Shown here piece by piece: positions 13,854-26,100 of a stretch of DNA of 64,000 bases. The DNA lies in the NCBI GenBank assembly GCA_945859605.1, contig OX243811.1, positions 32,615,713 to 32,679,712 on the forward strand. Direction: 5' to 3'. The notes beneath the pieces are model-generated. The model was not told where the DNA came from. It ran no database searches and saw only the letters and a list, made by a program, of their open reading frames with translations. The number at the start of each line of letters is the position of its first letter. Positions within the stretch are counted from its first letter, which is position 1. Position numbers and translations under genes: made by a program. Origin of the DNA: Lumbricus rubellus. Lineage: Eukaryota; Annelida; Clitellata; Crassiclitellata; Lumbricidae.

Positions 13854-16800
13854 GAATATTCACATAACAGCAATAAAACGGTAGGACAATGTCACGCAAG
13901 CTTAGCCCCACATTAGGCGAGGTAATACATAAATTACATATTATATATATAAATTCTATATATATATATATAATTAAAAGAAACCGTTTTATGATTCAGA
14001 AGGTCAAGTCGTCGGTTCACGTCAGGTAAGAGTAAGACACGATGAGCTCAGGTGAAGTAAAGTGAGTAAGTGAGTATGGAAAGGTCAGACATATAGTGCA
14101 ACATCAAGTAAGTCAACGTAATGCATTAAGGGTATATGGACGATAAGGTCGTCTACAGTAAGACCATGCAGACAGAAAAGACACGATGAAGGTTCGCTAA
14201 GGTTTACTAGGGCGATGTAGTTTAAAGGTTAGTAGGCATAGTCGCATATGACTCGTTCAGTATTATACTGCGCATGTCATTCAACAGTCTGCTTGGACAT
14301 TATTCAAAGCGATTGTTAAGCTATTTAATAGTAGCCTATTTAGGCTATGCTACCAGTTTAGATTAATGACGGGTGAATATGATTAGCTATAGTATAATAG
14401 GGTGCTCGATAGTACAGCGGTTAGCGCGCTGGACTGTCGACCGAGAGGTCGGGGGTTCAAATCCCCGCCGGGTCAGAAATTTGCAACGAGATTTCTGTTC
14501 CACAAGCACCCCCTAGCCGACTCAGCTATGATGAGTACACTGACCTCACGGTCAGTGGATGATGAGACGGCGAGGGAGAGGATTGGCCACCGCCCTCATA
14601 TGTCGAGGCCTTGAAAATGAAGGCGCTAACACTTCATCCCCATTGGCTAGCCCTCCGGGCTAGCTAGACGGGATATCATCATCAATAGTAGCCTATCTGA
14701 TATAATAGATCTAATTATTAGATACTAAAATCAGCCACTTTTCTTCGCAGTGATTCAAAAACCCAGTAGGCCTATTGTTTTTATTCTGCAGTTCAGATAT
14801 TATATAGTGTCATATTAGATGCTTTCATTTTCAATTAAAATTGGATAGATGTTTAGATTATTATTTCGTCTTTGCTTACCGCACAGAAGACGGCTCGGGC
14901 CATGCCAGCATCGAAGTCCCCCAGAATTATTCTCATATCTTTCTGCTGAAATGCCAAATACTTTTCTTTAGAAATTGCCTTTAAACGAGGCTACAACAGT
15001 CATTTACAACGTGTCTAAATAAATAACAATATTGTCGTCTGCCAGCATTGTAATACATGTAGTCTGTGCCTGTCTGTTTGTACATGTACATGTAGGTATA
15101 ATTAAAAAAGGATGTTTATATTTACCCTAATAGACGTGTGTATCTTTGTATGCAGGCCTATGTGTGTGGGTGTATGTATGTATGTATGTATGTATGTATG
15201 TATGTATGTATGTATGTATGTATGTATGTATGTATGTATGTATGTATGTATGTATGTATGTATGTATGTATGTATGTATGTATGTATGTATGTATGTATG
15301 TATGTATGTATGTATGTATGTATGTATGTATGTATGTATGTATGTATGTATGTATGTATGTATGTATGTATGTATGTATGTATGTATGTATGTATGTATG
15401 TATGTATGTATGTATGTATGTATGTATGTATGTATGTATGTATGTATGTATGTATGTATGTATGTATGTATGTATGTATGTATGTGTAGTGGCGCTGGTC
15501 GCTTGACATTGTTCCAAGTTATTCGACCAGATAGCCGGGGAACAAGACTCCGGATTGTTTCGGAGTTTATTATCAGACAACAGCAGATGGATTGACAACG
15601 GTGATAACATGTTGTTAAGTTCACTAGCGATGCAACAAGTGATGCCACACTGACGATGGTGTCTCAACCAACCCACGACTACCACGACCACTGAACCTGA
15701 TTACTCCTTGCTGACTTCCTTCTTCTCGCTGCTCTCCTTCTTCTGCTCGCCCTCGGCCATTCTGACCTGGGCCGCAGCCCCTCTCTCTCTCGACCGTTAC
15801 TTGCTGTCTGACCGACTTGGCTGCAGCTCAAACTGCGAACTCACCCTCTCCTCTCGACTGTCTGACTCTTAGCTTCTTCCCCTATGTGTCCTTATCTGAT
15901 TGATCCCTTGCTTGGCCAATCGTTACCTTTCCCCCTCTCTTAGCCTCTACTTCAACAGACAGTCTGTTCTCTGTCTCTGTGTCTCTCTGTCTTCCCCTCA
16001 CTGTCTGTCTGTCTCTCTCTATCTCTCCCTGTACTATCTTGTGTCTTGTGTGTTAGGCTTGAGGCACTACATATGTATGTATAATGTATGTATGTATGTA
16101 TGTATGCATGTATGTGTGTATGTATGTATGTATGTATGTATGTATGTATGTATGTATGTATGTATGTATGTATGTATGTATGTATGTATGTATGTATGTA
16201 TGTATGTATGTATGTATGTATGTATGTATGTATGTATGTATGTATGCATGTATGTATGTATGTATGTAAGTATGTAAGTATGTAAGTATGTATGTACGAC
16301 TGTATGTATGTATATATGTATGTATGTATGCATGTAGCATGTATTGTATACACCGCCTCACCTTGATATGGATGAGAGCGGTTCTGGGGTCAGATGAGAA
16401 ACTTTCCGTCTGTCGATCGATGTGATTCAAGTCCAGCAAATCGATCAGTTTGCTGTGAATCTATTACAAGCATACAAACCAACGAACACGACTTTCATCA
16501 ATTAATCTTTAAAAGGGCAATAAAATATTGGGATATTATGTAAAAAGGCAATCGTAGAAAAATTCTCCTTTTGTGCATAGAATTTAGCCTATTAGTACAA
16601 AAGAACAATGACGTGAAAGTATTGACACTATGAAATATCGTATGAACTGACATGTACGTAGCCCAAGCTAAAGACGGTAGTTCCTATATAGAAGTGTGCA
16701 AGGAATTAATTTTATGTGACCGTTTGTTATGCACAAACACATTTAATCCATATAATTAAGTCTTAATATGCATTTTTACCAAAGGATAATTGTGTAGCTT

Positions 16801-19800
16801 ATAAAAATGCAACCACATAAAGCGATACAAAAATGCGAATGACATGGCTGGCTATTATGCTTCGATGTCAGCGCTTTTGTGATAAAACATGTTTTATAAC
16901 ATTGCATTACAATGCGCGTGCCTACAGGGTGGCTCATAAAAAAATACCCCACCGGATAAAATGCAATATCTTCGCACCCCATTGACATTTTTCTACGAAA
17001 ATTTTCCAATTTGTAGGGGAATGAATTTCCAACAATCCCTGAAAGTTTCACTTTAAAATTTTCATGCTTGCAAAAGTTACAGCTGTTCAAACTTTAAATT
17101 TCGTTTTTTCGAATTTCCGCGGAAAAATGAACGTCATTTGTTGATTTCCATGTAAAATAATATCACCTTTCACTGTCACCTCAGGAATCCGTTTTACAGT
17201 TTATCGTAAAGTATGATGGGAGTGTCTATTCCCTGCTTTAACTCGAGATCAAATTATTTTTGTGAAGCTCAGTATGGCCTTGCTGATCGAGTCATACGGC
17301 AACTGATCCCACATTAGCAGCAAGACTTCCTTCAGTTAGCCAATGTTCTCCAACTTAGGTTCCCAGTCGTAATAAACAAAAGGGTTAAGGTCTGGCGAGT
17401 TTGATGGTCATTCACCTGTGCCAATAAATTTACCGCAGTTGATGGCAATAAGATGGCATCATCATAGTCAACCCTGCCGTGCTAGCAAGCAGGCGCACCG
17501 TCCTGCTGGAAAATAAAACCAAATGTTAGAACATAACTGCAGTCTTCAATGAGTCTGGGTAACAGAGTTCAACGGTAAGTTTGACGTTTAGCCTACTGAA
17601 TGGGATGAAGTGCAGTCTTTCCTTGCAGCCGTAACACACGCCAGCAGATTTGACGCCGAAACCATGATGTGCTTTGCAAACTTTACCTTTGCAACTACCA
17701 AGCGAATTTCGTGAACATCGCGCTTTTTTCCGTCAGACCAAACGACCACTGTCTTCCTGTCTCTTTTCGACATCTGACTTTTGCTACATAATCACGTCTA
17801 TAGATAGCCTTCAATGTGCTCAGGCTCCACTTTTCACTGGGTATTTTGCTATGATCTTGCAATACCCCAGTCTCTGATCGCGCAACGCCTGAGTTCCCAC
17901 TTCATCATCTGCAGAAACTTTGCCCATGACGTTCAGTACGGATTCACAAATTGAGATCTTAATATATAAAATATCACCAAATACTACCAGATTGCTACAT
18001 AAACAGCTTATTTACAGCTCTTAGAGAGGTCATATGACATCATCATCACTTTATGTGTTGAAATTTGCCAAAAAATCTTAAAGAAATCGCATGTATTTTA
18101 ACGTGATTCTGCGGAAATTCGAAAAAATGAAAAACGATTTTTGCACAGCTGTAACTTCTAAAGTGATACAGATTCATTATTGAGATTTTCAGGGATTGTT
18201 TCAAATTCTCTCCTCTATAAATCCTGTTATTTTCATAGAATAATCTCGATTGGTTGCGGAGATATTGCATTTTTGCTGCTGGGGTATTTTTTTTTGAGCC
18301 ACCCTGTAATTATGGTTTCCTTGCGGGGGACCTGAAGACTCTATGTGAAAAATGTATGGTTTAAATTAACGCCACCATCAGCATATGCATGGAAAGGTGA
18401 AATGACGAATGTCGAAAACAATCTCATTCAATATAGGCTAAAGGTGCCGTATAATACACAGGACGATGAATAAGCGCTAGCAGAATACGGTACACAAAAG
18501 ACACGAATAAAATTGCAATTATTTAGTAAGAGTTTGATACAATAATTGCAATCGGAATCATCTGCCATAAATTCCGTTGATTTTGCTGTTGCTGCATGCC
18601 ACGAGTTTTGGATGAAGCTTGTGACTAGCCCTACTCAAATTTCACTACGTCAGATGAGGATGACTGATAGGATTCGGTACTGGATTCCATAGATATAATA
18701 ATATCTATGCTGGATTCGCCCAAAAGGAATATAGATAGTATAGAGTATATACCATAGAGTATAGACCATAGAGTATAGACCATAGAGTATAGACCATAGA
18801 GTATATACCATGGAGTATAGACCATAGAGTATAGACCATAGAGTATAGACCATAGAGTATAGACCATAGGCATAGAGTATAGATTCGTTGATAACAATAA
18901 CGACGACAACAACAAAGATTATAGATTCGTTGATAACAATAACGACGACAACAACAAAGATGACTGCGTGTATTGTATACGAGATTGGAGTGATGGATGC
19001 TTCAGCAGCAGACATCACTATCGCTTTCTCAGAATTGCTTTAATTTCCAATTTTCACTATATGGTCGTTGGCATGGCAACGGGTGCGTTCCGCGTTCATT
19101 CTGCAGCATATACGAGTTGTGAAATTAACTCCAGCGAACGTCGGGCGCCGCGCCACAATCAACGCATTTCCGGACGCCACAATAAACTTCCCTCTTAAAG
19201 CGGCGTGCGTTGGATATCTGCGATTAGGCGACGATGTGTTCTCACCACAGATAAATAAAACGAGTCATATGTGTATATGTATAGTGTATTTTTATGTATG
19301 TATTTGTTTGGATGCAGTTGCAATATTGTCTGCTTTTAACAGACACTACCTTAGTTTGAATATCACTTTTAGTCGTAGTAAGCCAATATGACCATAGTCT
19401 ATTAAAGACCTACTATTTGAAAGCACGCTGTCTGCAGCATATGCATAATGCAAGGGCGGATACAGAAACATTGGCCGGGGGGCCACAAATTTCTTGACAA
19501 CTTGGTTCTGGGAGAAAAAAATTGCATCCGCCCAAAAAGTTGATGACCTTTTTTTTAGTCATCCAGACCATTTTTCGGGAAAATCATACCATGCAGTTCA
19601 TCCACCAAAAAGTTGATGACCTTTTTTTTAGTCATCCGGCAGAATTTTTAGTAAATCATACCATTTCAACAGCCACTGAAACCAAATGGGAGGGGGCCCA
19701 CGATACATGGGCATTTCTAAATGGGGCCATGGCCGGATTGGCCCCCTCCCTGGATCCGCCCTTGGCATAATGCATATGCCACACAGAACTAGAACCTTAT

Positions 19801-22800
19801 GGCACGTTAAAAGTCAGAAATGTGATTGCTTGTCAAAATTGTTCTGTGTTGGTAGTTCATATCTTGCAGCGTTAATATGGCGACTGAACACGATCATTAA
19901 CACTTGAGGACATAACTTCTGAGCAGTAACAGCCAGATTCAGCATGGACCGGCGTATGCGCACTTGCACATGAATAATAATTATATTATCTCTGTTCTGG
20001 TAATTGAGACCATTGCAGCATTTTTACCGATTCGTCTGTCTTCCATCAGATCCATCCGGCGGAGTGAAACGGCAAAAGAAAAAAAAGCGCTATAAAATCT
20101 CGCTTCCAATAAAAACAGACGAGACCGTTTTTCTCCATCGCCCGCTTGGTGGCGTCCATCTAGATGTTTTTTATCTACTTGCGGCGGTGGCGTCATTGTT
20201 ATATCACGTGACTCAAGTCATTTGCTGTTGAAATTGTTTTCTGACGTTTTATTATCTTTTCTCTTTTCCGGGAAGGGTTCATTAAACGGGAAATGCCTGC
20301 TTGCGTCACCTTGCGACACGAATTGTAACTATCTGCATCCAAAGAGAGTAACTTTTCAGTCGAACAGACAGGCGTGTGCACGGACAGGCAGACAGGCAGC
20401 ATGTAGGATTGTAGATAGGCTGGTTAGCAGGCAGGCAGGCAGGCAGATGATCGAAGAGGTAGACAATACCTACGCACTATAATACTAAACGTATACAGTT
20501 AAACAATTTTGCAAGAGCAATTTTATACCTGTATTTTTCCAGGTTCAGTAGTTAAGGGTTAAAGAACATGTATGATGGTATAATCTTCGGTTCCCTTTGC
20601 ATTTTATGCAGTCTAGTACATTGTTAAGACACCCTTAATTAAGTTACGCGTGCAGCCTCCACTCTTTTACTCTTTTACCAAAGTAGCCTATAACTGGAGA
20701 ATGGGAGAAAGACAGATGGCACAGGAAGACAGAAGGAGGGAGGATAGAGGAAGAACTAACAAAAGCGTGTCTGGATGATCCGCTGGATGCGTCCTGGAAG
20801 AGCGTTGCTACTCTCTTCCACTGGTTGCTATGCAGCATCTGGATTCGCGCCAGATTGAAGTCCGTGTCGCTCGGAACCGTTCGAAAAAACAACGGATACT
20901 TTGTCCGATCTGACAGAACAGGATTGCTATCAGCGTACGACAACTACAACGAAACATATCACCAGCATCATCATTATCATGGTCATCGTCATCGTAATCA
21001 TCATCGTCATCACCACCACCACCACCGCCGCCGCCACCACCACCACCACCACCATTATTATCATCGATAGCATCGTCATTATAGTCGTCGTCATCATCAT
21101 CATCATTTTCAGCAACAGCAACATCATCATTATCAACAACGACAACATCATCGTCATCACCATCATCATCATAATCGTTATCATCATCATCACAACCACC
21201 ACCACCACGACAATCGTCGCCATTATCATCACCAATGGCATCATCGCCACCGCCACCCTCATCATCATTTAGTAAACGCCTATCCGCATCAGCAAATAAA
21301 GCGACCAAAACAATCCATATCCCACATCAAAGACACTAGGCACTCATGTGTTGTAGTCGTGCAATAAAAGCCCTGTGATCATACTAATCTCTCCTATCAG
21401 TGTTGCGCAGTCTCTTCAAAGCAGCTTAGATGCACGGTATACTGCACGGCAGATGTGCAGCAGCTGTTATAATACCTGGATTACTATTGCAGGTGAAAGC
21501 GGAAGCACGAATCAATCAACAGGTATGCGTTACCTGGATGATGTTCCACCAGACTGCTGTCTCAGCAACCGGAACCGTTACTTCGCTGCAGGCGTCCCCA
21601 AAGATGATGACTTTTGGGGGCGGATTGTGCATCATGTCGAAGAAGACCTTGCTGCCAACCGCCATGTCGCACTTGAGAACAGCAGAAAAGAATTATTATT
21701 TCGTGAATTAATCAAAGTTATTTTTTATAACAAAGCAATGATTGGTTGAAGAGAAAAGAAATCAACTATTTAATCTATGCAATTCATGTATGAATGAACG
21801 TAGGCCTATTTGTCTTTTGCCCCAACCATCATATGCATGCATTGTTACACTGTTGTCTGGGAGGAAGAAGCAGTACATTGACTTTAAGTTAACATTAATT
21901 TCTTGAGCTATTTGCATTTTTAATAGAATTCACAAATGAGAAAAAGAGGTCAAGAATCAACAAAACCAGATGAAAACTAACACAGACAGACAGACAGACA
22001 TACAGAGATAGCACTTTAGTTGTGCATGTCTACCGTTCACCATTTGTCAGAGCGCACGCCGACAACTAACGGTAATTATAGGCCTTCCCACACTGTAACT
22101 GGTGATAAAGACTGGTTCAAGCGGTAGTAACAAATCGCACAAAACAACGTGAGACAAAAACGAATATTGTAGAGAGACAAAAACAACAACAAATGTAGTC
22201 GAGAGAGAATGACAAGTGAACGAATGGTCTGTGAGTCTCAGATGATCAATAACCGACACACAGTGGGAACATAATTTAACCATAACACACATTATGCGAT
22301 CAACTTCTACCTTCAAATGTTTCCAGCGTCATGCAACTTAACAACTCAATTTACTCAGTCCTATGCGTCGTGTTTGACATCATGTAGCCTATGTGTATAC
22401 GGTTGCATGCGCATAACTATGTATGTATGTATGACATTGTATGTATGTATGTATGTATGTATGTATGTATGTTTGTATGTATGTATGTATGTATGTATGT
22501 ATGTATGTATGTATGTATGTATGTATGTATGTATGTATGTATGTATGTATGTATGTATGTATGTAGGTATGTATGTATGTATGTATGTATGTATGTATGT
22601 ATGTATGTATGTATGTATGTATGTATGTATGTATGTATGTATGTATGTATGTATGTATGTATGTATGTATGTATGTATGTATGTATGTATGTATTTATGT
22701 ATGTATGTATGTATGCATGTATGTGTGTATGTATGTATGTATGAATTCATGTACGTATGTATGCATGAATGTGCATGTATTTGTATGTATGTAATTATGT

Positions 22801-23060
22801 ATGTATTGTATGTATATTTTTTCATAATATATGCATGCACAAGAGAATGGATGCTTGTGTACGGACGAATGAACGAATGAATGCATTGCTGCGCAGGGAT
22901 GTATGTATGTATTAATGCCTGAGTGCATTATTGATTATGCCATTAACAATAACCAATGCAAGCATACATGTATGTCTATACCAGAGCGTCGTTCACGAAC
23001 AGACGTATGCAAAGCCCAGCCTATACATATGTGCATGTCAGTAAACCACAGACACAAACC

Positions 23061-23109
<49 letters not shown>

Positions 23110-26100
23110 CCACACACATAGCAGTGCACGCACGTAATAATGCAGTCATTAATTTTCATATTATTATTTTGTCATAAATTTCTTGACCGTCGAACAACAA
23201 GCGACCAACAACCGAGATGCCTGCCGTGAAACGATGATGACCGTTGGTCATGCCACAGTTCGACGAGGGCGATTGAAATGTGTTCCATTGTTATGATCAC
23301 AACAGCAGCAGCAGCAGCAGCAGCAGCTGAACAGGAACATTGAACACGTTTCATCTGAAGATAACGTCTCCTCATAATAATATGGGACGCGTATGAGTCG
23401 CGGTGGTCGAGTGGTCAACTGTCGACTGAGCAGCGCTCGATTTGCAACGCCGAGAGTAGGGCCGCGATTATCCACTGAGACCGGTAGACCTATACGCTGT
23501 GTGTAGGTCGGTAGGGAGTACTACAAGTACACGTAGGCGGAGACCTGGGCTGAGGATTTGGGGGAGGGACTGACGGGTGGCTGAAGGAAAGACGCGAGAT
23601 TTTAGGACGGACGAAAATTTTCCGCGCCCCTTTTCTCAAGAAAATTATTTTCTACTTCCGTCGCCCAAAAAGTTGATGACCTTTTTTTAGTCATGGCACA
23701 CAAAGTCCAGAAGTCAAGAATAGAAATTATATTTTCGCCGCCAAAAAAGTTGATGACCTTTTTTTAGTCATTTGTCCCAAAGAGTCCAAAAGTCAAGAAA
23801 AAATTCTATTTTCGCCGCCAAAAAAGTTGATCACCTTTTTTTAGTCATTTGGCCCAAAAAAACAAGAAAAAATTCTATTTTCACCTTTAAAATTTTTTTC
23901 CGCCCGCCGTGAACGTCTTGACGCTCAACTTTGGGGGGGGGACCAATACATGGGCCGTCCCCCAACACCTCTTTGGGGGACCGTCCCCCTGTCCCCCTAG
24001 GTCTCCGCCCATGCATGTAGGTCATTGGTTATTAGAAGGTGGCGCTTAGCAAAATGCGACATGATGACACTAAATAATAATGGTGTAAAATCAGCCGTAA
24101 AATATTCTGCGGTAGAAAATCCGGATTCTTTACCGGTCGAAATGGAAAAATATGAAATATGATGTTAAAAATGGTGAATAATGATTTAAATGATGATTTG
24201 TTTGATTGTGTAATTTTTGCATCACTAAAAAATAGGTATAATTTTTTTTATAGTATGAAGTTTTTGCTAATACGACCTAAGTCCTAAGAATTGGACGGCA
24301 AGGCAAGTTAATTGTATTGGGAGTGAAGGACGAGTTAACAAGACATGCGAGGTGCATATAGGTGACAGATTAATTATTAGTGCTTTAACATAAATCAATT
24401 TTCGCCGACATCCCATGTCCTGTTGTCCGATGATAGCGAATCACGGGCCAATCATCCTCATCTGCCTCACCTGCAGAGGTCGATGATTATAACAAGACGA
24501 CATCAGGTCCATCCAGGCTTCTTAAACACAAACCTTTATTATTATTACTTTAACGCAGTCGTCGTCTTCGTCGTCCGCTTTCTGTCCTGCTAAGTCTCTC
24601 TATCTATCTATCTATCTGTCTGACTGTCTCTCTGTCTGTCTCTTTCTCTGTCTTTATCTATCTCACGGCTGTCTCTGTATGTCTCTCTTTCTACAACTTC
24701 ACTGAGCCAGGCAAAGCTGTAATATAAAATAAGCTAGGGCTACTTGTCGCAACCGCAACCAAAAATTCATATAACCCATGCTAGATTTGGGATTTGTTAA
24801 GCTGTAGGCCTAATTCATTAACGCTTTAGAGACCCTATACCAATCTCCCTTAAAAAATGTAGCGGGAAAAAACCGGCAGCGTGTCAACCTTTTGCAAAAA
24901 ATTGTGAAATTATTGTTGAGGTGGCATAATTACATGTAGGCAAATTGTTTGATTGCCAACAAAAAATAACTTAGATTCTATAGCAACGGTAACACGCAAA
25001 ATTACCTTTCAATCCGAAAGCACTGATACATGACAATGAGATTGCAAGAAAATCTATTACAGTGCAACATTATTTCTCGCATAGGTTTTTTGACAGCAAC
25101 GACTGCGATAGGCTACAGCAATGCAAGTCAGAGCAGATGTTTTTGTGAAGAAGCCATTGCTCAGGTCGTTGCCACGTGATAAGGTTGCCAGCATTTTTGC
25201 ACTGCCGAGAATTTATTTGAGAAATAAGTCGTTCCTCTGCAGCACTGGCTACTTATTCAATAGCACTGACTTCGCTCGGGTTACAAGAAATGACTAATAT
25301 AGGCCTACGCCTTTCCGTTTGACAGTATGAATTTCGAATAGACACTGCTCGATATTACACCATTCACGGAACGTAGGTACCCTTTAATGCCGAGAAGGTA
25401 GTAAAATGTATGGGAAATCCTATACCCTCCGGCATTAAAGGGTTAAAATCTTGTTTGCACCGTCATTTATTTGTCACCCAACAAATCAAGAATCAAAAGA
25501 AACAAAAGTTTACAAATAATTATCATAAGGCATTGTATACGCGAGTAATTTTTGTAGCACTAAATGTATATGCACCTTTTTTAAATAGACAAAGAATGGC
25601 ATTTAGAGTTTAAGTTAAGGTTAATAAGTCAAACTGCTGCAACACATTCTTCGTTGTGATGTTCAGTTTGCAGTCATTATATCATAATTTTTTTATTGCT
25701 GACGTCAGTAAGCAGACGGCTTGTATAACTCGTCAAGAACGGCGCATCCTCAAAAGCACTAACCGTGAGTGACAACGCCTACTAGGCTATATAGGCTAAT
25801 TGTAGCGTTTGCGTATAACTAGACGCTACGGAATTTTAGTTGCAATATTATATTATATATTTTTGGATCCCTTGGTATTTTTGTGGTCTGATATATATAT
25901 AATATTATTATTTTTGGAGCTGCATTCGGTGACCTACATAATATTGGTGACCTAGATTTTAATATTGAGATCGTGCTTGCCACGAGTGCAAGGTAGTGAC
26001 GTAAGCCGTCGCCATAGTTACCACGTTATTGATCGCGTCTTGCATACGCTCAGCGAATGGAGGGTCGGCCGAAAGAGAGGAAGAGAGGTCGGCCGAAGCG

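Noticed and set aside
14402..14475. A functional tRNA gene
   Set aside because: A and B boxes are present, but the acceptor strands do not pair and the sequence continues into a SINE body.
15102..16439. Long open frames of Met-Tyr-Val-Cys or Thr-Tyr-Ile-His repeats on both strands
   Set aside because: They are translations of uninterrupted ATGT arrays, whose length of four keeps all frames open. No non-repeat domain is attached.
17588..17773. A 61-codon independent gene
   Set aside because: It lies inside the decayed mariner element and reads as a broken transposase piece.
23396..23480. A tRNA-like or SINE head (GGTGGTCGAGTGGTC)
   Set aside because: It resembles an A box, but no B box follows at the right distance.
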